Below, one piece after another: positions 16,238 to 29,204 of a DNA stretch of 34,939 nucleotides. The translations under genes were made by a program, and so were the position numbers. Source of the DNA: Actinomycetota bacterium (lineage in GTDB: Bacteria > Actinomycetota > Actinomycetes > Mycobacteriales > Pseudonocardiaceae); the NCBI GenBank assembly GCA_021324675.1, contig JAJPIR010000337.1:1-34939 (forward strand). The letters run 5' to 3'. The notes below the pieces were generated by a model. It saw only the letters and a list, made by a program, of their open reading frames with translations, searched no databases and was not told where the DNA came from. Each line of letters starts with the position of its first letter. Within the stretch, counting starts at the first letter, position 1.

Positions 16238-16902
16238 TTCTGAGTCGCCTTCTCTGCGAATTGGTTCAACGGCACCGGTACCGCGCGCAGTGCCCGAAGG
16301 AACGCTGCTTCCCGGACGAGCAGATTGCGTACCAACCGCAGCCGCTTCACCGGGTCGCATTCCTCCAGGACAGCTTGCCGGTCCTCCAGGGTCAGCAGGC
16401 AGTCTGCGGCGAGCAGATGCGCCAGCGTGGCGATGTCGACGTCGTCTTCGGGTTCTTCCCAGTCCTCGTGCTGCCATGCCGCCAGGCAGTATTGCCGGTG
16501 AGCCTCCCGGGCCGATGCGGCCAGCACTCGGACGAGCATCAACTGTTCTGGTGGCGGGTCATCATCGGGCACCCACTCGATGATGCCTACCAGGTATGGC
16601 GCCAAGGTGTTGTCGATATCCAGTAGCCGGAACCGTTTTTCGCCACGGGTGACAATGTCGAAGCGGCCGTCGGGAAGCCTGCGAGCCTCCCGAAGCACTG
16701 CGGTACATCCGATGGAGTGCGTTTCCTCGACCGTGTCCCAACCTTGCTTTACCGCGATCACTCCGAAGCTGCGGCCAGGTACCGCACCGGTGACCAAGTC
16801 GACGGTCAGCTGGCGGTACCGGGGCTCGAAGATATGTAGCGGAAGCGATGCACCCGGGAGCAGCACCGTGCTCAACGGGAACAGTGGGACGGTTACGGCC
16901 AC
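16234..16902 (-). CDS. LON substrate-binding domain protein, 222 aa
   Basis: The protein begins VPLFPLSTVLLPGASLPLHIFEPRYRQL (in parts, about 5-32), the signature of the LON N-terminal (LAN) domain. The domain's further markers are SIGCTAVLREARRLPDGRFDIVTRGEKRFRLL (about 63-94) and the helical second half with YCLAAWQ. It lacks the Lon ATPase and protease parts, so it is a stand-alone form, common in bacteria and of unknown role, possibly peptide or protein binding. The GTG start lacks a ribosome site. It converges with the DUF2567 gene, overlapping by 4 bp at the stops. Confidence 0.9.
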   Translation of the reverse strand: MAVTVPLFPLSTVLLPGASLPLHIFEPRYRQLTVDLVTGAVPGRSFGVIAVKQGWDTVEETHSIGCTAVLREARRLPDGRFDIVTRGEKRFRLLDIDNTLAPYLVGIIEWVPDDDPPPEQLMLVRVLAASAREAHRQYCLAAWQHEDWEEPEDDVDIATLAHLLAADCLLTLEDRQAVLEECDPVKRLRLVRNLLVREAAFLRALRAVPVPLNQFAEKATQN

Positions 16903-16951
16903 AGGCTAACGTTACGGCGCAGCGAGCTGATCCGCGAAACGAAACCGCTTG

Positions 16952-17653
16952 TCAGGCCTCTGGTGGCCGCAGCACGGCGAACGGATCGGTGACGCGGATG
17001 TCGTGTTCGGCGAAGCGGTACAGCGCTGCCGGCCGTCCACCGGAGGGTCCTGGAGCAGCGGTCCCGCCGGTGGGGACCAACACCCCGCGGCGGGCCAGAA
17101 CCCGTTGCAAGTTGGTTGCCGACACCCGGTGTCCCAGTGCGGCCGAGTACAGGCCACGCAAAGCCGAGACCGTGAACTCCGGTGCGGCCAGTGCGAACCC
17201 CAGATTGGTGTAGGACAGCTTCGCTCGGAGCCGGTCGCGGGCTCGCCGCACGATCATGCCGTGATCGAACGCAGTGCGCAGTGATCCATCCAGCACATCG
17301 GTGATCGGGTGCCACGCCGTGTCGGGCGGGAGCGCGGGATCGGCCACGCAGGGGACCAGCCCGAGAAATGCGGTGGCCACGGTGCGCTGTTGCGGCATCC
17401 GATCTGGTGCGCTGAACACCCCGAGCTGTTCCACGTGCGCCACCTCGCGGACATCGACCTTCTCGGCGAGCTGGCGCAGCACCGAGGCCTGCACGTCTTC
17501 GTCAGCGCCGAGCCGGCCACCCGGTAGCGCCCACCGTCCGGCCTCGGGTTCGATGCCGCGTTGCCATAGCAATACCTGCAGCTGACCGTCGCGGACCTGC
17601 AGCACCGCAGCGAGGACTTCGTGCACCGCGAGCCCAACGCTGTTATGATTCAT
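16952..17653 (-). CDS. nrtR: NrtR-type transcriptional regulator of NAD synthesis, degenerate Nudix + winged helix, 233 aa
   Basis: Residues 8-130 form a Nudix domain, but the Nudix box is altered: at the REUXEE core the sequence is R60-Q61-L-A-E64-K65, so two metal-binding Glu are lost. A non-catalytic Nudix that senses ADP-ribose or NAD metabolites is the hallmark of NrtR. The C-terminal part ([20 protein letters not shown] to RRGVLVPTG) is the winged-helix DNA-binding domain. The gene is divergent from nadABC, as the equivalent gene (Rv1593c) is near nadABC in M. tuberculosis. The ATG is immediately next to a perfect inverted repeat, suggesting a nearly leaderless transcript and self-repression. 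Upstream in-frame codons run through nadA antisense and were rejected. Confidence 0.88.
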   Translation of the reverse strand: MNHNSVGLAVHEVLAAVLQVRDGQLQVLLWQRGIEPEAGRWALPGGRLGADEDVQASVLRQLAEKVDVREVAHVEQLGVFSAPDRMPQQRTVATAFLGLVPCVADPALPPDTAWHPITDVLDGSLRTAFDHGMIVRRARDRLRAKLSYTNLGFALAAPEFTVSALRGLYSAALGHRVSATNLQRVLARRGVLVPTGGTAAPGPSGGRPAALYRFAEHDIRVTDPFAVLRPPEA

Positions 17654-17676
17654 GTTTTCGATTCTAAGGCGAAAAC
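17654..17676. promoter_or_regulatory. NrtR operator candidate
   Basis: GTTTTCG (17654-17660) and CGAAAAC (17670-17676) are exact inverted copies separated by nine bases. The site directly abuts the nrtR start codon and lies 37 bases before the nadA ATG, in the only divergent gap. Position, size and symmetry are those expected of the NrtR repressor site; specificity is inferred, not known. Confidence 0.7.
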
Positions 17677-17713
17677 CTCGATATGGCCCAGCGGGTGCTG
17701 GCGAAGGAGCGAT

Positions 17714-18730
17714 ATGACCGCTACTGCGGCAACGGAGCGGACCCATGCCGGCCGCTCGGGTCCGGAACCGGATCGCGCGTGGCGTGCGGAAGTGCGAGCG
17801 CTTGCCGACCAGCGTGACGCGGTGCTGCTGGCACATAACTACCAGCTGCCCGAAATCCAGGATGTCGCCGATCACGTCGGGGATTCCCTGGCGCTGTCTC
17901 GCATCGCCGCAGACTGCACGGCAACCACCATCGTGTTCTGCGGGGTGCACTTCATGGCCGAGACCGCGAAGATCCTCGCGCCGGGCAAGACGGTGCTCAT
18001 CCCGGACGCGCGGGCAGGGTGCTCGCTGGCCGATTCCATCGATGCCGAGCAGCTACGCGCCTGGAAACGCGAGCACCCTGGCGCGGTCGTGGTCTCCTAC
18101 GTCAACACCAGTGCCGAAGTCAAAGCCGAGACCGACATCTGCTGCACCTCGGCCAACGCCGTTGAGGTGGTGGACTCGATCCCCGCTGACCGCGCGGTGC
18201 TGTTCCTGCCCGATCAATTCCTCGGTGCGCATGTACAGCGCGTCACTGGCCGGCGCAACCTGCACATCTGGGCTGGCGAATGCCACGTGCACGCCGGGAT
18301 CAACGGCGCTCAACTGGCGGCCATGGTCGCCGCCGCACCGGATGCCGATCTCTACATCCACCCGGAATGTGGCTGCGCCACCAGCGCGGTCTACCTGGCT
18401 GGTGAGGGAACGGTACCTGCCGAGCGAGTACGGATCCTGTCCACCGGCGGGATGCTCGACGCTGCTCGGACGACAGGGGCGCGGCAGGTCCTGGTGGCCA
18501 CGGAGGTCGGCATGTTGCACCAGCTACGGCGCGCCGCTCCTGACGTCGATTTCCGTGCGGTGAATGATCGGGCTTCCTGCCGCTACATGAAAATGATCAC
18601 CCCGGCGGCACTGCTGCGCTCCCTGCGTGACGGCACCGACGAGGTGCATGTCCCGCCGCAGATCGCCGAACGGGCCCGCAGCGCGGTGCAACGCATGATC
18701 GCTATCGGTCGTCCGGGCGGCGGCGAGTGA
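17714..18730 (+). CDS. nadA: Quinolinate synthase A
   Basis: NadA condenses iminoaspartate, from NadB, with dihydroxyacetone phosphate to quinolinate, using a [4Fe-4S] cluster. Likely ligands are C103 ([10 protein letters not shown]), C190 (AGECHVH) and C289 (RASCRYMKM). Other signatures are [21 protein letters not shown] (in parts, 38-58) and [24 protein letters not shown] (in parts). The ATG at 17714 follows AAGGAG with a spacing of four. The length, 338 aa, is typical of this class. It is the first gene of nadABC; its stop overlaps the nadB GTG. Control by NrtR is inferred from the operator upstream. Confidence 0.96.
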   Translation: MTATAATERTHAGRSGPEPDRAWRAEVRALADQRDAVLLAHNYQLPEIQDVADHVGDSLALSRIAADCTATTIVFCGVHFMAETAKILAPGKTVLIPDARAGCSLADSIDAEQLRAWKREHPGAVVVSYVNTSAEVKAETDICCTSANAVEVVDSIPADRAVLFLPDQFLGAHVQRVTGRRNLHIWAGECHVHAGINGAQLAAMVAAAPDADLYIHPECGCATSAVYLAGEGTVPAERVRILSTGGMLDAARTTGARQVLVATEVGMLHQLRRAAPDVDFRAVNDRASCRYMKMITPAALLRSLRDGTDEVHVPPQIAERARSAVQRMIAIGRPGGGE

Positions 18731-20448
18731 CCACGGAAGTAGTTGGTCCCGCGGAGGCGGCGACGGTCACCACCGACGTACTTGGTCCCGCGGAGGCGGC
18801 GACGGTAACCCGCCGGCGCGCCCCTGTGACGGCGTGGGAGGCCACCGCGGACCTTGCGGTGGTAGGTACTGGCGTCGCCGGGTTGACTGCTGCATTGCGT
18901 GCCGCCGAGTTGGGTTTGCGAGTGGTCGCCCTGACCAAGACCACGGTCGAGGACGGCAACACCCGGTGGGCGCAGGGCGGTGTCGCGGTAGTGCTACCGG
19001 GCGCCCCGCACATCGCCCCGGACATCGCCCCGCGCATCGCCCCGCACATCACTGACAGCGTGGACGCGCACGTCGCGGATACCGTGGCGGCGGGTGCTGG
19101 ACTATGTCATGAGGGCGCCGTCCGGGCGATTGTGGCCGCTGGTCCGGCCGCGGTTCGTACCCTGCGGGCGCGCGGCGCCAGCTTTGACAGCGATGCCGGT
19201 GAGTTGCAGCGCACTCGGGAGGGCGGGCACCGGGCATTCCGGGTGATTCACGCCGGCGGGGACGCTACCGGAGCGGAGATCGAGCGCGCCCTGGCCGGCG
19301 CGGCCCGTGGTGAGGGGCTGCCCTTGCTGGAAGGGCAGCCGGTGACCGATGTGCTGTTCGACGACACCGGCCGGGTGGCAGGGTTGGCGCTGCTTGGCGG
19401 CGGTGTGCTGCGGGCCCGCGCCGTCCTGCTCGCGACCGGGGGTCTCGGCCAGCTCTATGCCGTGACGACCAACGCCGAGGTGGCCACCGGCGACGGGCTG
19501 GCGTTGGCGTTGCGGGCTGGCGCGATGACCGCGGATCTGGAATTCGTGCAGTTCCACCCGACAGCCCTGTATGCCGGGGGCGGCTCGCGGGGTCGCCAGC
19601 CGCTGGTCACTGAGGCGCTGCGGGGTGAGGGTGCGGTGTTGCTGGATATCACCGGCGCGCCGGTAATGACGGGTGTGCATCCCCTCGGGGGGTTGGCGCC
19701 CCGTGATGTGGTAGCCGCGGCGATCACCAGCCGGATGGCTGCCACGGGTGCCGACCACGTGCTGCTTGATGCCACGCATCTGGGTGATGCGCTGCTGCGC
19801 CGTCGCTTCCCGACGGTGCACGCCGCCTGTACGGCAATCGGCGTGGATCCGGCATGCATGCCAATTCCGGTGGCCCCGGCGGCGCATTATCAGTGCGGTG
19901 GAGTGGTGACCGACATCTGTGGCCGCACCACAGTGCCCGGGCTCTACGCCGCCGGTGAGGTCGCGCGCACCGGCCTGCACGGCGCGAACCGGCTGGCTTC
20001 CAACAGCTTGCTGGAAGGGTTGGTCATGGGCGCCCGAGCTGCCGAAGCGGTAGCCGCTGATTTCGTGGCCATGCCCCGTCCGGGTACGCCATCGCAATGC
20101 TGCTCGGTGGTGCGCCCGCTCGCTGATCGTGACGCGGTGCAACGGGCGATGAGTGCCCACGGTGGTATCGGCCGGGACGCCACCGGGCTGACCACCGCGC
20201 TGGCCGTCGCGCAAGCTACCACCCGGCGTCCGCTCCGGACCGCTCGTGATGCCGAGGATGCAGCACTGACCCTGGCTGCCGCTGCGGTACTCGCCGCCGC
20301 GACAGCCCGCGCCGAAAGCCGTGGATGCCATCTACGCACCGACTATCCGCGCACTGTGTCGCGCTGGAGACGCAGCATCGCCGTCGTGCTCGACGACGCT
20401 GGGGTTCCGGTGCCGGCTGCGTCGGCGCTAGTGGGAGGCGCGGCATGA
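18727..20448 (+). CDS. nadB: L-aspartate oxidase
   Basis: NadB is a flavoprotein oxidising L-aspartate to iminoaspartate. The GTG overlaps the nadA stop. FAD binding is shown by [19 protein letters not shown] (about 45-63), the active-site region by [28 protein letters not shown] and [10 protein letters not shown], and the C-terminal FAD motif by [18 protein letters not shown]. At 573 aa it is about 30-50 longer than usual. The extra length comes from two in-frame tandem repeats: a 13-residue unit twice at the N-terminus (GPAEAATV) and a four-residue unit, APxI, four times at about 93-108. The core is intact, so the enzyme should be active. A later start is possible (for example near 18826). 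Confidence 0.95.
   Translation: MTTEVVGPAEAATVTTDVLGPAEAATVTRRRAPVTAWEATADLAVVGTGVAGLTAALRAAELGLRVVALTKTTVEDGNTRWAQGGVAVVLPGAPHIAPDIAPRIAPHITDSVDAHVADTVAAGAGLCHEGAVRAIVAAGPAAVRTLRARGASFDSDAGELQRTREGGHRAFRVIHAGGDATGAEIERALAGAARGEGLPLLEGQPVTDVLFDDTGRVAGLALLGGGVLRARAVLLATGGLGQLYAVTTNAEVATGDGLALALRAGAMTADLEFVQFHPTALYAGGGSRGRQPLVTEALRGEGAVLLDITGAPVMTGVHPLGGLAPRDVVAAAITSRMAATGADHVLLDATHLGDALLRRRFPTVHAACTAIGVDPACMPIPVAPAAHYQCGGVVTDICGRTTVPGLYAAGEVARTGLHGANRLASNSLLEGLVMGARAAEAVAADFVAMPRPGTPSQCCSVVRPLADRDAVQRAMSAHGGIGRDATGLTTALAVAQATTRRPLRTARDAEDAALTLAAAAVLAAATARAESRGCHLRTDYPRTVSRWRRSIAVVLDDAGVPVPAASALVGGAA
18730..18807 (+). repeat. Two tandem 39-bp units inside nadB
   Basis: The repeat encodes [13 protein letters not shown] followed by [13 protein letters not shown], 11 of 13 residues identical, and the DNA is nearly identical over the GGTCCCGCGGAGGCGGCGAC core. 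The period is 13 codons, so the frame is kept. It lies before the FAD-binding fold. Confidence 0.85.
19003..19050 (+). repeat. Four tandem 12-bp units inside nadB
   Basis: GCCCCGNNNATC occurs four times in a row (NNN = CAC, GAC, CGC, CAC), encoding [16 protein letters not shown]. It is placed after the active-site segment [11 protein letters not shown], where other NadB proteins have a short loop. Confidence 0.9.
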
Positions 20449-21311
20449 GTACTGGCATCGCCATTTCGCGACTCGATACCGACGACATGCAGCGGGTTAT
20501 CGCCACCGCGCTGGAAGAGGACCTGCGGTACGGCCCGGATGCGACCACGGCTGCCTGCGTGCCGCCAGGCGCCGTTGCCACCGCGACCGTCTCCCCTCGC
20601 AGTCCCGGCACGCTCGCCGGATTGCCGGTATTCCTGGCAGTTCTCGATACGGTGCTCGGCGCTGGTGGGTACGAGGCCAGTACCCGGCGCCGGGACGGCG
20701 AGCGGATCGCCGGTGGGGATACCGTCGTCGCTATCCGCGGCCCGGTGGCCGGCCTGCTCACTGCCGAGCGCAGCGCGCTCAACCTGCTGTGCCACCTGTC
20801 CGGGATCGCCACTGTCACGGCGGCTTGGGTTGACGCGGTAGCCGGTACCGGCGCATCGATCCGCGACTCCCGTAAGACGCTGCCCGGATTGCGCAGGCTG
20901 CAGAAGTACGCGGTGCGCTGCGGTGGTGGAGTCAACCACCGGATGGGCCTTGGGGATGCCGTGTTGATCAAGGACAATCACGTGGCCGCAGCGGGGTCGG
21001 TGACCGCCGCCATTGCCGCCGTGCGCGCCGCAGTCCCGCAACTGCCCTGCGAGGTGGAGGTCGGGACCCTCGATGAGTTGGACGAGGCGCTTGCCGCGGG
21101 TGCATCGCTCGTGCTGCTGGACAATATGACGGTGGCGCAATGCGCCGAGGCGGCCCGCCGCGCCGCGAATTCGGCCACCGAGCTAGAGGCTTCAGGCGGG
21201 CTAACCCTGGACGTCGCGCGCGCGTATGCCGAAACTGGGGTGCATTACCTCGCGGTGGGCGCGCTTACCCACTCGGCCCCGGCATTGGATTTCGGTCTGG
21301 ACCTCGAGTGA
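20445..21311 (+). CDS. nadC: Nicotinate-nucleotide pyrophosphorylase (carboxylating)
   Basis: NadC converts quinolinate and PRPP to nicotinate mononucleotide with loss of CO2. The ATG overlaps the nadB stop (ATGA), and the upstream frame extension is not needed. Recognisable segments are EEDLRYGPDATT, RSALNLLCHLSGIAT, the substrate loop RDSRKTLPGLRRLQKYAV, GGGVNHRMGLGDAVLIKDNH, EVEVGTLDELDEALAAG and LLDNM. The length, 288 aa, is standard. It ends the nadABC operon; 180 bases of intergenic DNA follow without a gene. Confidence 0.96.
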   Translation: MSTGIAISRLDTDDMQRVIATALEEDLRYGPDATTAACVPPGAVATATVSPRSPGTLAGLPVFLAVLDTVLGAGGYEASTRRRDGERIAGGDTVVAIRGPVAGLLTAERSALNLLCHLSGIATVTAAWVDAVAGTGASIRDSRKTLPGLRRLQKYAVRCGGGVNHRMGLGDAVLIKDNHVAAAGSVTAAIAAVRAAVPQLPCEVEVGTLDELDEALAAGASLVLLDNMTVAQCAEAARRAANSATELEASGGLTLDVARAYAETGVHYLAVGALTHSAPALDFGLDLE

Positions 21312-21492
21312 ACGCCGCCTGTGAGACCGACGGAGCTCACGCCTGCTCATATCCCTGACCCAGTAAGCGAAGGTATCCCGGTCCACGATCAGCAACCGTA
21401 GTGATCACGCGAAAATCCGGTGACAGCCGACATCGCAAGGCGATTGGCTGGCAGATGCAGTGTCGCCTGTGGTCTACCGCTGTATCAGAGCT

Positions 21493-22716
21493 CTAGCTTG
21501 CTCTCTCATGCGTGGCTTCAGCGAAGATTCGCTCGACGTTCTCGTGGGAGAAGAACTCCGAGGGGCAGGTGACTCCGGCATTAACCCGGGCGAAGGCGTC
21601 CATCGCTTCGGTGTTGCCGTGTAGGGCTTGCAGCAACTTCGCCAGCTCCGGTGGGGGAGGCTCCAGCGTCGCAAGCTGGATGGTGAACTCGTACATTGGC
21701 AGCACGTGCTGGTCGCGGGTGTGCTGGTAGCGCGCCATCGCGACCTCGAAAGAGCACGCCCCGGATAGCGCCTCGTCCAATGCCGTGGCGCACAACTGCG
21801 CGTCCCGGAAAGCGTCGGTGATTCCCTGCGCCGTGATGAAATCCTTGTTGTATCCGGCATCCCCCACCAGTGCCCAGCCCGGACCGAATGGTTTGCGGAA
21901 GAAGTTCGGCACTGCCGTGCCAACGAAGCGATCCTCGCGGTGGGCTGCCCGGATCCTTTGGGCGAAAGGCGGCGCCAATTCCAACATCTTGAGGAAGTTA
22001 CCCTCGATGTCCTTTTTGTTGGCATCGAACTCAGCAAATGGCCAGCCACCGACGACGAGCGTGAGGTCGTCATTTGTGGCCCACGCCGCGAATCCTCGAT
22101 CAGGGCGAACATAGGTCTCGAAGCGTCCGGACATCTCCAGCCCGCTGTAGTAGGTGTAGTAGCCGCAGAGCAAGCGCGGTTTGTCGTGGTACTGGTAAGG
22201 ACGTACGGACCGGGCGACGCGGGAACGCCAACCGTCGGCGCCGACGACTACGCGAGCGCGCTCGGTGACCAGCGCACCGTTGCGGCCGTGCCCGCGAACA
22301 CCGACCACTCGGCCATCATCAATGACGACATCAGAAACGGTGAATCCTTCCCGGACCTCAGCTCCTGCCTCGGTTGCCGCGTCCACGAGCAGCTTGTCCA
22401 GCACTGTCCGCCGAGGCCCATACGCGACGGGAGCGCCCTCGGTGCCCGGCGACCCGGTGATGGCGAACGGCCCAAAGTCAAACATGTAGGTGTCGATCGG
22501 TGGGCATCCCGTTGCCTTCAGCCGATCCAGCAGGCCCCACCTGCGCAGCGCCGCCACACCCGGCGGATGGACCAGGTGTGTTGAGATCGTGTCGCTGGGG
22601 AATGTCGCGCGGTCGACGGCAAGGACCCGGTAGCCTGCCCTCGCCAGCAACATCGCGGTCGGCGACCCGGCGCAGCGGGCCCCCACCACAATGACGTCAT
22701 AACGGTTCTCGGTCAT
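21493..22716 (-). CDS. FAD-dependent oxidoreductase, 407 aa
   Basis: The N-terminal dinucleotide-binding motif VIVVGARCAGSPTAMLLARAG (about 8-28, in parts), GADGWRSRVAR (159-169) and GDAGYNKDFITAQGITDAF (285-303) place it in the FAD_binding_3/geranylgeranyl reductase-like group of class A flavoproteins. Substrate is unknown; hydroxylation or reduction of a small aromatic or isoprenoid compound would fit the family. The ATG at 22716 has GGGAG seven bases upstream and gives the expected short N-terminus; the frame is open ten codons further. It follows the TPR-LuxR regulator on the same strand by 78 bases, suggesting control by it. Confidence 0.85.
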   Translation of the reverse strand: MTENRYDVIVVGARCAGSPTAMLLARAGYRVLAVDRATFPSDTISTHLVHPPGVAALRRWGLLDRLKATGCPPIDTYMFDFGPFAITGSPGTEGAPVAYGPRRTVLDKLLVDAATEAGAEVREGFTVSDVVIDDGRVVGVRGHGRNGALVTERARVVVGADGWRSRVARSVRPYQYHDKPRLLCGYYTYYSGLEMSGRFETYVRPDRGFAAWATNDDLTLVVGGWPFAEFDANKKDIEGNFLKMLELAPPFAQRIRAAHREDRFVGTAVPNFFRKPFGPGWALVGDAGYNKDFITAQGITDAFRDAQLCATALDEALSGACSFEVAMARYQHTRDQHVLPMYEFTIQLATLEPPPPELAKLLQALHGNTEAMDAFARVNAGVTCPSEFFSHENVERIFAEATHERAS

Positions 22717-22794
22717 GTCCTGACTCCCGCTCTTCGGTAACGACAAGCAGGATGCGAGTACCGAATGCGAGGAAGTATCGGGGAACTCCCCTAT

Positions 22795-24444
22795 CTACCG
22801 GCTGGGTTTCTCCCTGGTCGCATAGGCGGCGGCTTCGGCCCGGTTACGCAGCCCGAGTTTGGCCAGCACGTTGCTCACATGGTGCTCGACGGTCTTGCGG
22901 GTAATGTAAAGCCGGTCGCCAATCTCTGCGTTGGACAAACCGGCGCCGATCAGCTGGAGCACCTCGGTCTCTCGCTTCGTCAATGCGCCGTAACCTTTGG
23001 GACCGGTTCGAATCGGTGCGCCTAGCGAACGCAGCAGCGCACTGGCGGCGTCGGCGTGCCGGGTAGCCTTGAGTCGCTCGAAGTCGTCCAGTGCTGCCTT
23101 CGCGGCAGCGACAGCGACCTCTCGTGACTGTGCCGCAAGCGCCCGCGCCATCTGCAGACGTGTCGCCGCCAGCTCCATGGGCAACTGTGCTCGGGCGAAG
23201 CCTTCCAACGCCGAGTGCAGGCAGCTACGGGCGTCTGGATGCCCGCGGGCCACGCACACTTGCCCCTTCGCGAGCGCGGCAGCTGCTTTGAGATACGGCC
23301 CACACTGCGTCTCGGCGATACGGCACAGACGTCGGGCGGCGCGCTCAGCGTCGTCGAGGTTGCCCTGTTCCAGATGAACTTCAACGAGTAGCGCGAGCAA
23401 GGGGCCCACCATGGTCGTTTCACCAACGGTGGGTACCGCGCCGTCCGAACCCGCCGTGCACCGTTCGAGCAAATCCCGTGCCAACGCCGTCTCGCCCCGT
23501 GCCAGGTAGAGCCCAGCGAGGGTGCGGACCGCGTCTGGATGAGTATCGAGGCCCTCCAGGAGCAGGGCGGTCTGTTCAAGCTGCCCTTGGCGCAGGCGCA
23601 GATCCGCCAGGCGGATCAGCGACGCCGCGCGCCGCTCCGGCATGCCCTGGTCGAAATGCCGGGTGGATTCGATGAGTTGAGCCTCCGCCTCCTCCCAACG
23701 TCCGGCGGCGGTCAAGATCCCGCCGTAGTGGGCGCGGCAGAAGGCTGCTACGACGTTGCGACGCTGCAAAAGGTCAGCGGCCGCGCGCATCCATTGATCT
23801 GCCCGCGGCACGTCGTTGACCAGCTCGCAGGCCCAGAAGAAACCGCAGAAAATAGAATCCAGCACGGCGATGTCGGTCAGCTCACCGGCACACGCAGCTG
23901 CCAGACCCTCGTCGCACAGGGTCAGGCCTTCCTCGACTCGGTCAGTCATGATCAACAAGCCGCCGAGGTAGGTCAACGCATCGAACTCGAGGTCGGGATC
24001 GCCGCACCGGCGTCCAATGGCTATTGCCTCGTGCAGCAGCTGCTCGCGCACCTGCGCGTCCGGTTCCGAGTAGGCATCGATGATCAGTACCCAGCCGCGC
24101 TCGGGCCGGTCATCGGCGGCTTCGCTGAGGATGGTGCGAGCCCGAGCCAACCAACCGCTCTGCACGGCCCAATCACCTAGGACGTTGCCGCTGATCCAAG
24201 CGACCGCGCGCGCCGTTCGGCCAGCGGCCATGCTGTTGCCTTCGCGCCGGTAGGCGGTATAGGCCCGCTCGTAATGAGCAGCAGCAGCGGCGTATTCCTG
24301 CCCCAGATACAGCACCTCGGCGAGCCCTTCCAGTGCCGCGCCGGACTCGGATTCCGCGACGGCGAGCTCGAAGACTCGGCGTGCGGTCGCCGCGTCCCCC
24401 GCACGCAGCGCTGCCACGCCTTTATCGATCAGTGGCGCGCTCAC
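22795..24444 (-). CDS. LuxR-family transcriptional regulator with tetratricopeptide repeats, 549 aa
   Basis: The first 450 residues are built of helical TPR-like repeats, such as GAALEGLAEVLYLGQEYAAAAAHYERAY and AGRWEEAEAQLIES (quoted in part). The C-terminus (about 488-545) is a LuxR helix-turn-helix: LTKRETEVLQLIGAGLSNAE, then ITRKTVEHHVSNVLAKLGLR. It lacks the N-terminal P-loop ATPase domain of the large LAL regulators, so it is the short TPR-HTH form common in actinobacteria. The start is GTG 24444, with no clear ribosome site. It probably regulates the flavoprotein gene downstream; the signal is unknown. Confidence 0.88.
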   Translation of the reverse strand: MSAPLIDKGVAALRAGDAATARRVFELAVAESESGAALEGLAEVLYLGQEYAAAAAHYERAYTAYRREGNSMAAGRTARAVAWISGNVLGDWAVQSGWLARARTILSEAADDRPERGWVLIIDAYSEPDAQVREQLLHEAIAIGRRCGDPDLEFDALTYLGGLLIMTDRVEEGLTLCDEGLAAACAGELTDIAVLDSIFCGFFWACELVNDVPRADQWMRAAADLLQRRNVVAAFCRAHYGGILTAAGRWEEAEAQLIESTRHFDQGMPERRAASLIRLADLRLRQGQLEQTALLLEGLDTHPDAVRTLAGLYLARGETALARDLLERCTAGSDGAVPTVGETTMVGPLLALLVEVHLEQGNLDDAERAARRLCRIAETQCGPYLKAAAALAKGQVCVARGHPDARSCLHSALEGFARAQLPMELAATRLQMARALAAQSREVAVAAAKAALDDFERLKATRHADAASALLRSLGAPIRTGPKGYGALTKRETEVLQLIGAGLSNAEIGDRLYITRKTVEHHVSNVLAKLGLRNRAEAAAYATREKPSR

Positions 24445-24521
24445 CCGAATGATGATGGCACGGCCTCGCCCCAGGTTGGCACTTCATTCGGGCCTGGTCA
24501 AAGGTGTATATACGGCCATGA

Positions 24522-24545
24522 GCCGCCCGGTGCCCGTTGGGCGGC
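24522..24545. terminator. Terminator-like hairpin after the carboxypeptidase gene
   Basis: GCCGCCC and GGGCGGC pair around a 10-base loop, 12 bases beyond the stop of the minus-strand carboxypeptidase gene. No T-run is present. It may serve as a terminator in this high-GC genome. Confidence 0.4.
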
Positions 24546-24556
24546 CCAGCGGGAAC

Positions 24557-25840
24557 TCACGGCCGGGAGCAGGAAGCTCCGGTAATCCGTGGAACGCAGT
24601 CCGCGTAGTCCAGCAGCAAATCCACCGCCTTGTCGTTGCGGGCGGTTTCGCGGTCGATCACGGTTGCGGGCGGGTAGAAGCCGCCTTGGGTAAGGCTGGT
24701 CGGGTACATCTCCATGGTGTACGACCAGATGTGATGCTGTGCCCACATCCAGTCGCCAATCGAGCCGTCAGTGACGTAGAGGTGGCTGGATTGCTCGGGG
24801 GTGTAGCCGTTGGTTGCGGCCATCGCTTCACCGAGCTTGCGGAAGACTGCTGCGTCGGAGGCGCTCAGTCCCGGGCCAGTCGCGTCAGTCGTGAAGCCGT
24901 AGGGCCACAGCACCAGCTCGGAGAAGCTGTGGAAGTCGATGTGCGCGATGATCTGCTGTACCCCGCCGATCACCCGGCTGTTCACCCAGTTCCGCAGTTG
25001 CGCGGTCTCCGGCGCGGAAAACGGGGCGGGGCCGTGGTAGGCGTCGCTACCAGGATTGGCGCTTGAGCCGCCGCAGCAGGCCCACTCGTCGCCCCAGTTG
25101 CGGTTGGTATCGGTGCCCACGTCGGTCGTTCCTGGGGTGGGTTGCCGGTTCTTGCGCCACAGTGCAAACAGACCGGTGGCGATGTCGTACTCGGCGCCGT
25201 CCGGATTGACCATCGGCGCCACCCAGACCTCCCGGGAACGCACCAGCCGGGTAATGGTCGGATCGGTGCCATAACCCTGGGCCAACCGCTTGACGATGTG
25301 CAGGCACATCTCGACGGTGAGGTGTTCCCGGGCGTGCTGGGCGCAGGTGAACAGCACCTCGGGTCCGCGTTTATCGGTGTGCACGTCGTCGCTGACCTTC
25401 ACCAGCAGCAGCGGTCGACCCTGCACTGATTTTCCGTAACTGGAGACCGCAACCTGGTTGGGATGCGCGGCGGCCAGCGCGTTCAACTCGTCGGTCAGTT
25501 GCGCGTAGGTGTGATAGCCCTGGTAGCCGACCGGGAACTTGCCTGGTCCGACCGGAATCGGCGCCGCGGCCGGCAGCGGTACCAGCTGCAGCCCACCGGC
25601 CCGCAGCTGTTCGGCCTGAGCGGGTGTGGCCCGGATCTCCAGAAAGTCGCGGCCGATGCCGAGAATCTCTGCGCCCTGGCGCGCTATTGCCGTGCGAGCA
25701 GCCGCGTTGTCCACCCCTACCACCCGGTAGGTCGACGGCGGAGGGGGCGGAGGCTGCGGTGGTTGCGCTGTCGCGGACAGTGGAACGCCCAACGTCAGCA
25801 TTCCCACCAACATGACCACGGTAACCCGCCACCTCGACAC
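24557..25840 (-). CDS. Secreted zinc carboxypeptidase, M14 family, 427 aa
   Basis: The signal peptide is clear (residues 1-25, [23 protein letters not shown]), followed by a proline run ([10 protein letters not shown]). A short propeptide-like region precedes the catalytic domain (about 104-420). Zinc ligands are His168 and Glu171 in CAQHAREH and His303 in HIDFHSFSE. The catalytic base Glu376 is in YTMEMYP, and substrate-binding DTNRNW is present. This is the actinomycete carboxypeptidase T/A-like group, secreted enzymes removing C-terminal residues from peptides. Several Cys pairs (ACC, C-terminal CSRP) suggest disulfides. It is divergent from hisD. Confidence 0.93.
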   Translation of the reverse strand: MSRWRVTVVMLVGMLTLGVPLSATAQPPQPPPPPPSTYRVVGVDNAAARTAIARQGAEILGIGRDFLEIRATPAQAEQLRAGGLQLVPLPAAAPIPVGPGKFPVGYQGYHTYAQLTDELNALAAAHPNQVAVSSYGKSVQGRPLLLVKVSDDVHTDKRGPEVLFTCAQHAREHLTVEMCLHIVKRLAQGYGTDPTITRLVRSREVWVAPMVNPDGAEYDIATGLFALWRKNRQPTPGTTDVGTDTNRNWGDEWACCGGSSANPGSDAYHGPAPFSAPETAQLRNWVNSRVIGGVQQIIAHIDFHSFSELVLWPYGFTTDATGPGLSASDAAVFRKLGEAMAATNGYTPEQSSHLYVTDGSIGDWMWAQHHIWSYTMEMYPTSLTQGGFYPPATVIDRETARNDKAVDLLLDYADCVPRITGASCSRP

Positions 25841-25936
25841 CGGACGGAGCGTAATGACCGCGCCGCCTGCGTATGCAGCGGGCTCGGCGAGTTATTCGCC
25901 CACGGTGCGCACCGCTGGAGCATTAGGGTGGGGGGC

Positions 25937-29050
<3,114 letters not shown>

Positions 29051-29054
<4 letters not shown>

Positions 29055-29200
29055 GCTGGGTGGGATTGGTGCTGCTGGCTCTGGCCGGTTTCCTGCTCGG
29101 CGGCGTGACCTCACTCTGGCGCACCTCCCGGTTGCTGGCCGGGATCCTCGGGATCGCGGCGGCGCTAGCCACCGCCGCCGGTGTCGTCTGGTTGCTGTAG
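29051..29200 (+). CDS. Small two-helix membrane protein coupled to hisB, 49 aa
   Basis: The GTG at 29051 overlaps the hisB stop (GTGA), giving translational coupling. The product has two hydrophobic segments, about 3-20 ([17 protein letters not shown]) and 28-48 ([20 protein letters not shown]), joined by TSLWRTSR. No soluble part remains. Such mini-proteins are frequent in actinobacterial his operons, usually between hisB and hisH, but their role is unknown. They may tether or regulate the pathway or simply be a maintained neighbour. Confidence 0.75.
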
Positions 29201-29204
29201 CCAG

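Noticed and set aside
19102-20331. 409-codon minus-strand frame opposite nadB
   Set aside because: Typical antisense shadow of a high-GC gene; composition is unlike a folded protein.
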